Shown here: positions 1 through 8,536 of the stretch, one piece after another
Position numbering within the stretch: the first letter of the stretch is position 1
How the letters are laid out: every line of letters starts with the position of its first letter
Source of the DNA: Pseudoalteromonas sp. FUC4
Lineage (GTDB): Bacteria; Pseudomonadota; Gammaproteobacteria; Enterobacterales; Alteromonadaceae
Assembly (NCBI RefSeq): GCF_008370255.1
Contig: NZ_SEUI01000001.1
Coordinates: 954,975 to 1,018,974, forward strand
Direction of reading: 5' to 3'
Length of the DNA: 64,000 nt
Notes under the pieces: model-generated
Database searches by the model: none
What the model was told of the DNA's origin: nothing
Seen by the model: the letters and a program-made list of their open reading frames with translations, nothing else
Program-made: the position numbers and the translations under genes

Positions 1-188
1 GCCAGGCATTAGACTAAAGTCTATAGTTTAATTTTTTTCACTCATTGGTTTCGTTTTTATCGTTTGTCGAAAATAAAGTTAAATATTAAAGTTACTTCAT
101 CAGCTCAAAACAACTCAGTTAATTTGTTTTTTTAAGAGCCATAAATGCAACCTTTAGAGTTCTAGTAACTCAAATGTAGCAGTGAAAA

Positions 189-580
189 GAATCTTATATT
201 GTGTGTGTAAGATGTTGTCAGTGTGAAAAAGCGGTTCAAGTTAGGTGGTGACTTGGCTTGAACTGTTTTTATTTTTGGCGCAAACCACATGGTATGCAAT
301 ACAAAGCTACCAACGCGTAGTAAACAGAATCTTTATATTGTGTGTGAAGATGTTGTCAGTGTGAAAAAGCGGTTCAAGTTAGGTGGTGACTTGGCTTGAG
401 CTGTTTTTATTTTTGGCATAAACCACATGATATGTAATACAAAACTACCAACGCGTAGTAAACAGAATCTTTATATTGTGTGTGAAGATGTTGTCAGTGT
501 GAAAAAGCGGTTCAAGTTAGGTGGTGACTTGGCTTGAACTGTTTTTATTTTTGGCGCAAACCACATGATATGCAATACAA
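189..580. repeat. Three tandem copies of a 138-bp repeat
   Basis: The units begin at 189, 327 and 465, an exact 138-bp period, and differ at only a few positions. Each unit contains an inverted repeat GTTCAAG...CTTGAAC followed by TTTTTATTTTT, which looks like an intrinsic terminator on the plus strand. Each also has a TATATT box about 45 bp upstream of the hairpin. Copy 2 changes one stem base (CTTGAGC), which still allows a G-U pair. No reading frame is evident. A tandem family of small RNA genes is possible but is an inference; it could also be a simple structured repeat. Confidence 0.85.
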
Positions 581-593
581 GTTTAATTCTTTT

Positions 594-629
594 AAAAGCC
601 CCGTAAGTTATAACTTACGGGGCTTTTTT
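594..629. terminator. Bidirectional intrinsic terminator
   Basis: A perfect palindrome with arms AAGCCCCGTAAGTT and AACTTACGGGGCTT is followed by a T run. It lies 2 bp beyond the stop of the minus-strand solute-binding protein gene. It would also stop plus-strand transcripts coming from the 138-bp repeats. Confidence 0.9.
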
Positions 630-631
630 AG

Positions 632-1408
632 TTAATTTTTAATTTGATATTCTTTTTTTAATTTACTTATTTGCACTTTATGTGAAATCAAGAAGGTATT
701 AAATTTCTTGATTATGTCAGGGTAGTCAATCGACGATAATAAAAAGGCTTGTAAATCTATTGGCAATTCGTTTTGAAAATAAACAGGTCGGGTTAATTTA
801 AAGTATTTCAGGAGGTTATAATTTAATACATCGTTAGATATGTAAATACACTCCACTCGCTCTTTTAAAAGCAACTCTATTAATTCAATTACGTTAGCTG
901 TCTCTATTAACTCAACATTTTCATTATTCATTAACGGTTTAAAGCTTTGAGGCGTAAACCCTCTTACCGTTGCAAAACTAATGCATTCATCAATAGTGAT
1001 ATTTTTACTTAAACTCGCAATACCCGTTTTAGTCACAACGGTTGGCTGCGAATAAATAATTACATTTAAATCACCAAAGGAAGCTTTATAACTTGGTTTC
1101 CATTGAGGGTTATCTGGATATTTAAAATCAACATGATGGTGGTCAATGAATTCTTTATAGAGACGATTAATTGGCAACGTGTAAAACTCAAATTCAAAAT
1201 CGTGCTGCTGTGCAAATAAAGTGAGCAGTTCTTCACTAAAGCCATAATAGTCTGCACCATTCGTTCCACTACCATTAAAGTAAGGTAGATACTCTATATT
1301 CTCTACGCCAACAACATAGTGCGTTGACGACTTAACATCGGTTATAAAAATTAATAAAGCCAAAGGCAAATACATTAACTGCGTTGCTATTTTTATAAAT
1401 TGATTCAT
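632..1408 (-). CDS. Periplasmic solute-binding protein, SBP_bac_3 type
   Basis: A 258-residue protein with an N-terminal hydrophobic signal segment (residues ~5-27). The rest looks like the bilobed family-3 amino-acid-binding fold: an early hydrophobic strand leading to YLPYF, the GADYYGFSEELL helix at ~50-61, and the FATVRGF and VECIYIS strands later on. No ABC permease or ATPase gene is adjacent, so it is a stand-alone periplasmic binding protein, a form common in Alteromonadales. Some of these sense ligands or have no known role. The ligand cannot be read from the sequence. It has its own terminator downstream. Family assignment is moderately sure; function is unknown. Confidence 0.65.
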   Translation of the reverse strand: MNQFIKIATQLMYLPLALLIFITDVKSSTHYVVGVENIEYLPYFNGSGTNGADYYGFSEELLTLFAQQHDFEFEFYTLPINRLYKEFIDHHHVDFKYPDNPQWKPSYKASFGDLNVIIYSQPTVVTKTGIASLSKNITIDECISFATVRGFTPQSFKPLMNNENVELIETANVIELIELLLKERVECIYISNDVLNYNLLKYFKLTRPVYFQNELPIDLQAFLLSSIDYPDIIKKFNTFLISHKVQISKLKKEYQIKN

Positions 1409-1500
1409 TAATAACCTAAGTAATAATATTGACGATTAGCTGCACGCTTTTATTTTAACAAATTTGCAAAGGTTATGATAAGACTATTTTGTTTTACGCA

Positions 1501-1526
1501 AAAAAGCCTGATTAAAATCAGGCTTT
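1501..1526 (-). terminator. Intrinsic terminator after msrAB
   Basis: The stem AAAGCCTGATT/AATCAGGCTTT, followed on the minus strand by a T run, lies 13 bp past the msrAB stop codon. Confidence 0.85.
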
Positions 1527-1539
1527 GCAAAGAAAAGGT

Positions 1540-2829
1540 TTAGCTTTTATCTCTTGGTACAAAATCAAGTACAGTTGCGTTAATGCAGTAGCGATCGCGC
1601 CCTCTTGGGCCTTCACCAGGAAATAAATGCCCTAAGTGTATGCCTGTACTTTTAGAGCGAAGCTCAATGCGTGTCATGCCCCAGCTGCTATCGTCGTGCT
1701 GTGTTACGTTGTTTTTTACAGGATGAGTAAACGACAACCAACCAGTACCTGAGTTAAACCTATCGCTTGTATCAAATAGTGGCTCGCCACTTAATTTATC
1801 AACAAAAGTACCGTCAGGTGTATTTTTAAACTCTTTGTACTCTTTACAGTAAGGTCTATCTGTTCGTGCATCAAAGGCAACTTTATAAGCATCGCTGTTA
1901 CCCAATTTAAAAGCGCCTAATGCTTTATAAAACTCTTCAGGCGTTGCATAACCTTGGCGGCCATATACCTCAACACCATTTTCTAAAAATAAAATGGTCG
2001 GTGTTGCCCATGTGGCTGACTTAATGGTTAAACCTTTAAGCTGGTCAGCATGGCGAAATGACATTGGTATCGTGCCTTTGTAATCGTTTGCGACCGCTTT
2101 TTTAAACTTTTCACAGTATGGGCAGTATTCACGTGAGTCTAAAACTACGATTTGCTTTCCTGCTAATAAAGCAGTGTTATCTACTTTTTCTACGGGTGTT
2201 TTATTAAAAACAACACCGGTAGAATGATCAGGGCAATAGCCATTGGGATTCTTTTCTAAATAATTTTGATGATACTCTTCTGCCGATACAAAGCCTTGAA
2301 GCGGTTTAATAACCGTTTCAATTTTGCCGTAGCTCGCATCAGTTAAAAGCTGCTGATATTTCGATTTAACTTGCTCAGCTACTTTAGCTTGCGCATCAGT
2401 AGTCGTTAATACAATTGAGCGATATTGGGTACCAATGTCGTTACCTTGGCGATTTTTTTGCGTAGGATCATGACTTTCAAAATAGTTTTTTAAGAGATCT
2501 TCTGCTGAAATTATATTGCTGTTATACATAACTTGTACAACTTCAGCATAATTGTTCTCGTCAAAACGACGAGACTGATCAGTAATGTTTCTGTAGGTAG
2601 CTTTAAAGCCATTGCCATCTGCATAGCCTGACTCAGCGTCAATAACGCCATTAAGCGCTTCGTAGCGTTTTTCGGCCCCCCAAAAACAACCAGACCCCAG
2701 TACAATGGTTTCTACATGCATGGTGGCTTCTACATTACTGTGCTCAACCTTTTCCATAGATAAAGCAAAGCTGCCTGCGCTAAATATAATAGCAGCGCCT
2801 GATAAATATAATAAATGCGGGTGTTTCAT
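1540..2829 (-). CDS. msrAB: Trifunctional methionine sulfoxide reductase MsrA-thioredoxin-MsrB
   Basis: About 429 residues. An N-terminal hydrophobic segment (~5-25) suggests export or anchoring on the periplasmic side. MsrA follows, with its active-site motif GCFWG near residue 48. A thioredoxin-like domain with CPYC is at ~235-240. MsrB ends the protein, with the catalytic RYCIN motif near the C-terminus. The MsrB zinc CxxC pairs are not seen. The enzyme should reduce both S and R methionine sulfoxide in oxidised exported proteins, with the middle domain relaying electrons, as in PilB-type proteins of Neisseria. The ATG at 2829 is chosen because AAGAGG lies about 6 bp before it; an in-frame TTG upstream runs through that ribosome site. 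Confidence 0.9.
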   Translation of the reverse strand: MKHPHLLYLSGAAIIFSAGSFALSMEKVEHSNVEATMHVETIVLGSGCFWGAEKRYEALNGVIDAESGYADGNGFKATYRNITDQSRRFDENNYAEVVQVMYNSNIISAEDLLKNYFESHDPTQKNRQGNDIGTQYRSIVLTTTDAQAKVAEQVKSKYQQLLTDASYGKIETVIKPLQGFVSAEEYHQNYLEKNPNGYCPDHSTGVVFNKTPVEKVDNTALLAGKQIVVLDSREYCPYCEKFKKAVANDYKGTIPMSFRHADQLKGLTIKSATWATPTILFLENGVEVYGRQGYATPEEFYKALGAFKLGNSDAYKVAFDARTDRPYCKEYKEFKNTPDGTFVDKLSGEPLFDTSDRFNSGTGWLSFTHPVKNNVTQHDDSSWGMTRIELRSKSTGIHLGHLFPGEGPRGRDRYCINATVLDFVPRDKS

Positions 2830-3077
2830 AAAGTACCTCTTAAACAAGTGCGTGCTAATTAAGACCTCCTTATCCTAATTTTCATTTCAACCTAATTACT
2901 TATTTAGTACGAAGTGTATTTAGTTTTGGTCCTCAATAAGTTAAATACGATTAATTGAATATAAAAATACTCTTAAATTTAGTTGGGCAATAAACATAAC
3001 CACTTAGTCGCAATGGTGTAAATAAATTAATAAAACTGTGTTACGTTTAAATTATGTTGTACAAATAGGTTTATTTA

Positions 3078-3743
3078 ATGAAGTCAGACCCTTACATTTA
3101 TGCATTAACAAACAGTAGTTTACTGTTTGATGCATCGCATTTAGACGCTACAGATAGACTCTCTATTCAAAAGAAAATTTGGGCTTTAGCTAGCCACTGT
3201 AAAAGCACTGATGAATTTATCGATTTGGTGCCCGCCATGAACTCGCTTACTTTTTATTTAAAATCAGATAAACACTTAAATAAGTGGTTACAAGTGCTAC
3301 CTGCGCTGTGGAATGATATTAAAACGAGTACTTTTAAGGGGCAGCATCACTTAATCAAAACCACATACAAGGGTGAGGATATTAATTACGTGGCTCGTTA
3401 TCATAATTTAAGCGCTGATGAGGTTATTAATATTCATAGTAGCACCAAGTACCACGTTTTATTTTTAGGCTTTCAGCCCGGTTTTGCTTACCTACATGGC
3501 TTAAATGAACAATTACATACACCAAGGCGAGATGAGCCTCGCATTAAGGTACCTAAAGGTTCTGTTGCGATAGGTGCTGCACAAACTGGAATTTACCCCG
3601 CAGATACCCCAGGTGGTTGGCACATAATAGGTCATACAGATACAGCTTTGTTTGATTCGACCTCTGAGCAACCTTGTTTAATTCAACCAGGCGATACGCT
3701 TGAATTTGTTCCGCTCATTAATAAAGGAGCAAATCATGATTAA
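3078..3743 (+). CDS. pxpB: 5-oxoprolinase subunit B (KipI/AHS1 family)
   Basis: A 221-residue protein of the allophanate hydrolase subunit 1 family. Recognisable signatures are FLGFQPGFAYL (~130-140), PRRDEPRIKVPKGSVAIG (~150-168) and TPGGWHIIGHT (~178-188). Together with PxpC and PxpA it makes the ATP-dependent 5-oxoprolinase that opens pyroglutamate to glutamate. The stop overlaps the start of pxpC by 8 bp, which suggests translational coupling. No pxpA (LamB/YcsF family) gene is next to it in this window. Confidence 0.9.
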   Translation: MKSDPYIYALTNSSLLFDASHLDATDRLSIQKKIWALASHCKSTDEFIDLVPAMNSLTFYLKSDKHLNKWLQVLPALWNDIKTSTFKGQHHLIKTTYKGEDINYVARYHNLSADEVINIHSSTKYHVLFLGFQPGFAYLHGLNEQLHTPRRDEPRIKVPKGSVAIGAAQTGIYPADTPGGWHIIGHTDTALFDSTSEQPCLIQPGDTLEFVPLINKGANHD

Positions 3744-4662
3744 AGTACTTAAAAGTGGTGTATTACTTACAATTCAAGATTTTGGCCGTAAGGGCTACCG
3801 CCATTTAGGTGTAAGCAAAGCGGGTAGCCTAGACCCTTATGCACAAATCATTGCTAATAGATTACTTAACAATAACGACAATGATGCCGTTTTAGAAATA
3901 ACTGTAGGTTTGTGCGAACTGGAATTTACCTGCGACACAATAATTGCGCTTCATGGTGCAGATTTGCAAGCAACCCTTGATGGACATGCAATTTATCCTG
4001 GTTGGACATACGCAGTAAAAAACAAACAAGTCCTAAGTTTTGCTACCGGCAGAGCGGGCTTAAGAGCTTATTTAGCAGTGAAAGGCGGTATACAAAATGC
4101 TGAGGTTATGGGTTCTAAATCTACAGATTTAAACGCATGTTTTGGTGGTTTTGAAGGCAGAGCCCTCACCACTGGCGATGAAATACCTATTACTCCATAC
4201 TATGGAGAGTTTATAAAAGTAGGCGCAATGGCTCCCGCCCAGCGCAAGCTTATACGACTGCATCCAAGTCCTCATGCCAACTTATTAGGCGAGCCTTTAC
4301 TTAGCAACTTTGTATCTACCGCATTTAAAGTTAGTAATAACAGCAACCGAATGGGCGTAAGGCTTGAGCATAAAAATAATTTGGGGCATTCGCACTCTTT
4401 GCCATCACTAGGGGTGAGTCCTGGGAGTATTCAACTTCCACCAAGTGGAGAGCCAATTGTGTTACTAAATGATGGCCAAACCACTGGGGGCTATCCACTT
4501 TTAGGCACTGTTATTGAAGCCGACTTACATCAATTTGCACAATTTAGACCTTTAGATACTGTTGAGTTCAAATATGTAACGTTTGAAGAAGCAGCAAAGG
4601 CGAAGCAGAAACTTGACGGACACCTACATCAATTGAGCCTTGCACTTAAAAATAACCTATAA
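3736..4662 (+). CDS. pxpC: 5-oxoprolinase subunit C (KipA/AHS2 family)
   Basis: A 308-residue protein of the biotin-dependent carboxyltransferase-like AHS2 family. It starts with MIKVLKSGVLLTIQDFGR and carries the family patch GVSKAGSLDPYA at ~25-36 and the late motif LLNDGQTTGGYP at ~245-256. It partners PxpB in the pyroglutamate-hydrolysing complex. The ATG at 3736 has AAAGGAG 7 bp upstream, so it is preferred over an in-frame ATG at 3700 inside pxpB. No strong terminator is seen after it. Confidence 0.9.
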   Translation: MIKVLKSGVLLTIQDFGRKGYRHLGVSKAGSLDPYAQIIANRLLNNNDNDAVLEITVGLCELEFTCDTIIALHGADLQATLDGHAIYPGWTYAVKNKQVLSFATGRAGLRAYLAVKGGIQNAEVMGSKSTDLNACFGGFEGRALTTGDEIPITPYYGEFIKVGAMAPAQRKLIRLHPSPHANLLGEPLLSNFVSTAFKVSNNSNRMGVRLEHKNNLGHSHSLPSLGVSPGSIQLPPSGEPIVLLNDGQTTGGYPLLGTVIEADLHQFAQFRPLDTVEFKYVTFEEAAKAKQKLDGHLHQLSLALKNNL

Positions 4663-4745
4663 AAATATTCTAAAAATAAATAGGAAAATTATTGCGCAGG
4701 AATGAAAGGTGGTTTGTGCATATTCCTGATTTAACAAGCTAAGCT

Positions 4746-4764
4746 GCGCACCATAATGGTGCGC
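4746..4764. promoter_or_regulatory. NtrC-like palindromic site upstream of asnB
   Basis: A perfect palindrome GCGCACCATAATGGTGCGC. Its core GCACC-N5-GGTGC matches the NtrC enhancer consensus. It lies about 260 bp upstream of the asnB start. Two lone GGTGCA half-sites follow near 4875 and 4896. No sigma-54 -24/-12 element with correct spacing was found, so the assignment is tentative. Confidence 0.5.
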
Positions 4765-4969
4765 TAAGTATGTATTAATACACTGCTATTAATGGGCTAA
4801 AAGTGATGATTGCACAAGCTTTGAACAATAATAGCGACGTAAAAATAGCAACAGGCATCATGCATTGCCCGCTTTGGTGCAGTTATATATTACTTGGTGC
4901 ATAAATTATTCTTAATTAATTGTAAAAGCTATGTGACTTGAGTAATTTTTTCTGATAAAACAAGGTTTC

Positions 4970-4995
4970 GCAGCACAGCAAATTGGCTCTGCTGC
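4970..4995 (+). promoter_or_regulatory. Leader hairpin just before the asnB ribosome site
   Basis: The arms GCAGCACAGC and GCTCTGCTGC pair with one mismatch around a 6-nt loop. The stem ends about 14 nt before the Shine-Dalgarno sequence GAGGAG of asnB. This position suits a translational or mRNA-stability element. There is no T run, so it is not a terminator. Confidence 0.45.
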
Positions 4996-5021
4996 ACACA
5001 TAATAGGAATGAGGAGTTACT

Positions 5022-6695
5022 ATGTGTTCAATTTTTGGGGTATTAGATATTAAATCTGATCCCGCTCAATTGCGTACCCAAGCAATTGAAATGTCAAAGC
5101 TGCTTAGACACCGTGGTCCAGATTGGTCTGGTGTATATGCATCTGAAAAAGCTATTTTAGTACATGAGCGTTTAGCTATTGTTGGTGTATCAAGCGGTGC
5201 ACAGCCTTTATACAATCCTGAAAAAACAAATATTTTAGCGGTTAACGGCGAGATTTATAATCATAAAGAACTTGCAGCAGAGCTAGATGTTGATTTTACT
5301 TTTCAAACTCAATCAGATTGTGAAGTTATTTTAGCGCTTTATAAACAAAAAGGGCCTGACTTTTTAGATGATCTAAATGGCATTTTTGCATTTTGTTTAT
5401 ACGACGAAGAAAATGACGCCTACTTAATTGGCCGTGACCATATTGGTATTATCCCGCTTTACACGGGTCACGACGAGCACGGTAACTTTTACGTTGCTTC
5501 GGAGTTAAAAGCACTTTCTCCAATTTGTAAGCATATTGAAGAATTTCCACCAGGGCATTACCTGTACAGCAAAGATGGCAAAGTGACACCTTATTACAAA
5601 CGTGATTGGGAAACATTTGATGCAGTTAAAGATAACAACGCACAAGCACAAGACGTTAAAGATGCATTAGAAGCGGCCGTTAAACGCCAGCTAATGTGTG
5701 ACGTGCCCTACGGTGTATTACTTTCTGGTGGTTTAGACTCATCAGTTATTTCTGCTATTACCCAGCGTTTTGCTGCAAAACGTATTGAAGATAACGATGA
5801 AAGCGATGCATGGTGGCCTAAGCTGCATTCTTTTTCAGTAGGCCTTGAGGGCTCACCTGATTTAGCAGCTGCACAAAAAGTAGCTGACATGATTGGTACT
5901 ATTCACCACCCTATCATATTTACCATTCAAGAAGGTATTGATGCATTACGTGAAGTGATTTACCACATTGAAACGTATGATGTAACAACGATTCGTGCCT
6001 CTACACCTATGTACTTAATGGCTCGCCAAATTAAAGCAATGGGCATTAAAATGGTGTTATCTGGCGAAGGAGCTGATGAGCTATTTGGTGGTTACTTATA
6101 CTTCCATAAAGCCCCTAACGCACAAGAGTTTCATGAAGAGCTAAACCGTAAAGTATCAAAACTGCATATGTTTGACTGTTTACGTGCTAATAAATCAATG
6201 GCGGCATGGGGCGTTGAAGCACGTGTACCGTTCCTTGATAAAGAATTTGTTGATGTTGCTATGCGTATCAACCCTGAAGACAAAATGTGTAAAGATGGCA
6301 AAATTGAAAAACATATTTTACGTGAAGGTTTTGATGGCTACTTGCCTGATGAAGTTTTATGGCGTCAAAAAGAGCAGTTTTCAGATGGTGTTGGTTACAG
6401 CTGGATTGATACGTTAAAAGAGTTTGTAAACGAGCAAGTGAGCGATCAAGAGCTTGCAAATGCTAAATTTAAATACCCTATTAATACACCAGATTCAAAA
6501 GAAGCTTACTACTACCGTACTATTTTTGAATCGCACTTCCCTGGTGATGCATCAGCTAAATGTGTACCACATGGTAAGTCGGTAGCGTGTTCAACTCCTG
6601 AAGCACTTGCATGGGACGCATCGTTTCAAAACAATGCAGATCCATCAGGTCGTGCAGCGGGTATTCATAACGACGCGTATGCAAGCAAAGGGTAA
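5022..6695 (+). CDS. asnB: Asparagine synthetase B (glutamine-hydrolysing)
   Basis: A 557-residue protein, the usual length for AsnB (about 554). Cys2 of MCSIFGV is the glutaminase nucleophile. The class II amidotransferase domain shows LRHRGPDWSG (~28-37) and VNGEIYNH (~74-81). The synthetase domain has the PP-loop SGGLDSS at ~235 and the later GEGADELFGGY patch. It makes asparagine from aspartate, ATP and glutamine in the cytoplasm. It follows a 359-bp gap holding an NtrC-like palindrome and a leader hairpin, which suggests nitrogen control. The start has GAGGAG 7 bp upstream. Confidence 0.97.
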   Translation: MCSIFGVLDIKSDPAQLRTQAIEMSKLLRHRGPDWSGVYASEKAILVHERLAIVGVSSGAQPLYNPEKTNILAVNGEIYNHKELAAELDVDFTFQTQSDCEVILALYKQKGPDFLDDLNGIFAFCLYDEENDAYLIGRDHIGIIPLYTGHDEHGNFYVASELKALSPICKHIEEFPPGHYLYSKDGKVTPYYKRDWETFDAVKDNNAQAQDVKDALEAAVKRQLMCDVPYGVLLSGGLDSSVISAITQRFAAKRIEDNDESDAWWPKLHSFSVGLEGSPDLAAAQKVADMIGTIHHPIIFTIQEGIDALREVIYHIETYDVTTIRASTPMYLMARQIKAMGIKMVLSGEGADELFGGYLYFHKAPNAQEFHEELNRKVSKLHMFDCLRANKSMAAWGVEARVPFLDKEFVDVAMRINPEDKMCKDGKIEKHILREGFDGYLPDEVLWRQKEQFSDGVGYSWIDTLKEFVNEQVSDQELANAKFKYPINTPDSKEAYYYRTIFESHFPGDASAKCVPHGKSVACSTPEALAWDASFQNNADPSGRAAGIHNDAYASKG

Positions 6696-7542
6696 CACTC
6701 TTTGTTTAACGAAGCGTAAGCCCAAATGGCTTACGCTTCGCTTTATAAAACTCACTTGTACCGAATCTGTTTTTTATAACTCTACAAATAACTTAAAAGG
6801 CTCTAGTGCTTTAATTGTTATTTATAAAAATGGGTTAACATCAAAAACAATGCAATATATTGCATCACAATCAAATCACCCTGCTACGGTATTTTTAAAT
6901 CAGAATGAAATAACTAAACGCCATTGTAAAATTCGCTGGTTTAACCAAACAAGTGAAATTAAACGCTGTGGTCATGGTACTTTAGCTGCCGCTAATTTTT
7001 TAATAGGTTATTTTGGTTACTGCCCTGAAGTATTTATTTCAATGAGTAATGAGCGCTTTACTATACAAGTAAAAAAACAACGTGCTCAGTTGTTACTAAG
7101 AAGCATAGAGCCAAAAAAAAGCGAGTTAGCTGAAGGTGAGTTACAAAGTGTGTTTTCATTAGCAATAAAAGCAGCCTACAGTACCGGTGATAAAAACGGT
7201 TATACGGTTGTATTATTTAATGAAGAATTTAGTAAGGACGTTGAAAAAGACGATTTAAAAAGCTTACACGTTGATTTTAAAGCTTTGAGTAAACTTCACA
7301 AAAATGCAGTAATTGCCCTTAGTATAAAAAATAAAGACAAGAAAAATGCCAGAGCGCATTTTAGATACTTTGCACCCCAGTTTGGAGTAAATGAAGACAG
7401 TGCTACAGGCTCTGCGGTATCTGTTATTGCCCCCCTGCTATTTAGACTACATGGTTTAAATAAAGCTAAGCTTATACAGCAATCAAATAATGGCGCATTG
7501 CTAAACTATGAGTTTAACAATGCTAAAGTTGTCATTTATTAA
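6679..7542 (+). CDS. PhzF-family epimerase/isomerase-like protein
   Basis: About 287 residues from the proposed ATG at 6679, which lies inside the last codons of asnB. The PhzF family motifs are clear: RCGHGTLAAANFL in the N-terminal half and FGVNEDSATGSAVS near the C-terminus, with GHGT and ATGSA lining the usual active site. Homology to the family N-terminus appears to begin only after residue ~25. In the same frame there is no other normal start codon before that point, so the start is uncertain. The reading frame crosses a strong hairpin that looks like the asnB terminator. Members isomerise varied small molecules, and no specific substrate can be given. Confidence 0.75.
   Translation: MQAKGNTLCLTKRKPKWLTLRFIKLTCTESVFYNSTNNLKGSSALIVIYKNGLTSKTMQYIASQSNHPATVFLNQNEITKRHCKIRWFNQTSEIKRCGHGTLAAANFLIGYFGYCPEVFISMSNERFTIQVKKQRAQLLLRSIEPKKSELAEGELQSVFSLAIKAAYSTGDKNGYTVVLFNEEFSKDVEKDDLKSLHVDFKALSKLHKNAVIALSIKNKDKKNARAHFRYFAPQFGVNEDSATGSAVSVIAPLLFRLHGLNKAKLIQQSNNGALLNYEFNNAKVVIY
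6711..6739 (+). terminator. Hairpin after asnB, inside the PhzF-like frame
   Basis: The arms GAAGCGTAAGCC and GGCTTACGCTTC are perfectly complementary with a 5-nt loop. They begin 16 bp after the asnB stop. The T tract is weak (CTTTATAAA). It may terminate or attenuate transcription into the downstream gene. Confidence 0.65.
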
Positions 7543-7561
7543 AGATAACTTAAGTAAACGT

Positions 7562-8536
7562 TTATAGCGGCCTTAATAAGCACAATGCAAAATAGTCACT
7601 ATCGTCTTGCCATGTTTGCTCTAACTTTAAATTAGCTTGCGCTGCAAGCTGCGTAAACGATTCGAGCGTGTACTTGTGAGAGTTTTCTGTATGGATACTT
7701 TCACCTTCTTTAAACTCTATTTGCTGATCATTTATAATCACGCTTTGATTACAGTTACTTACTAAATGCATTTCAATACGGCTATGTTGCTCGTTAAAGC
7801 GTGACTCATGACTAAAGTTATTTAAATTAAATGTGCCACTTAGCTCATTATTAATACGTTGTAGTAAATTTTTATTAAATGCAGCGGTGACTCCCGCTTT
7901 ATCGTTATATGCATCAAGTAACACTTGGCGCTCTTTTACTAAATCTACCCCAATTAATACATAACCATTTACACCACATAAGCGATGAAAATTATTCATA
8001 ATCTCTATGGCTTTAACTGGGGCAAAATTACCAAGAGTAGAGCCTGGAAAATACACCAAATTGGTTTGACTATCTAAAGCGGTATCTTTGGTTAGCTGTT
8101 TAACCATTTGGCTATGTGTAAAGTCTCCTAGTAATGGCGAAATTGCCAAATCAGGAAATAACGGTGACAAATGTGCAAGTGAATAACTGAGCATCTCCTC
8201 AGAAATTTCAAACGGTACGAAGGTTTTTACGTTTGCCATGTGCGCTAATAAATACGCGACCTTTTTACCCGAACCACACCCAGGCTCAATAATAGAGAGG
8301 TTTTCAGGTAGCATTTGAGCAATCGACTGCGAGTATTGCTCTAAAATAGACAACTCCGTACGTGTAACATAATACTCTTGTAAGGATGTTATTTGCTCGA
8401 ATAATGCCGCACCTTTATCATCGTAAAAATACTTACACGGAAGCGTTTTTTGTTGTTGAGTTAATCCGCTTATCACATCGTTTAAAAATTCAATGTCGGT
8501 TATGTTGCTTTGTTTAATCGCTGTTACTTGGCTCAT
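7562..8536 (-). CDS. egtD: L-histidine N-alpha-methyltransferase
   Basis: A 324-residue SAM-dependent methyltransferase of the Methyltransf_33/EgtD family. It has the N-terminal KYFYDDKGAALFEQIT signature (~39-54), the SAM motif EPGCGSGKK at ~83-91 and YFPGSTLGNF at ~160. It trimethylates histidine to hercynine, the first step of ergothioneine synthesis. It overlaps the end of egtB by 4 bp (ATGA), so the two are co-translated. The gene converges on the PhzF-like gene with a 19-bp gap and no clear terminator. Confidence 0.93.
   Translation of the reverse strand: MSQVTAIKQSNITDIEFLNDVISGLTQQQKTLPCKYFYDDKGAALFEQITSLQEYYVTRTELSILEQYSQSIAQMLPENLSIIEPGCGSGKKVAYLLAHMANVKTFVPFEISEEMLSYSLAHLSPLFPDLAISPLLGDFTHSQMVKQLTKDTALDSQTNLVYFPGSTLGNFAPVKAIEIMNNFHRLCGVNGYVLIGVDLVKERQVLLDAYNDKAGVTAAFNKNLLQRINNELSGTFNLNNFSHESRFNEQHSRIEMHLVSNCNQSVIINDQQIEFKEGESIHTENSHKYTLESFTQLAAQANLKLEQTWQDDSDYFALCLLRPL

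Noticed and set aside
189..580. CRISPR array or tRNA cluster
   Set aside because: The units are identical along nearly their whole length, so there are no unique spacers. The GTTCAAG word is part of a terminator-like hairpin and no cloverleaf can be drawn.
4850..5010. Possible sigma-54 promoter before asnB (AGGCAT...TTGC and TTGGCTC...)
   Set aside because: The GG to GC spacing is off by one or more bases in each candidate, and the second one lies too near the ribosome site.
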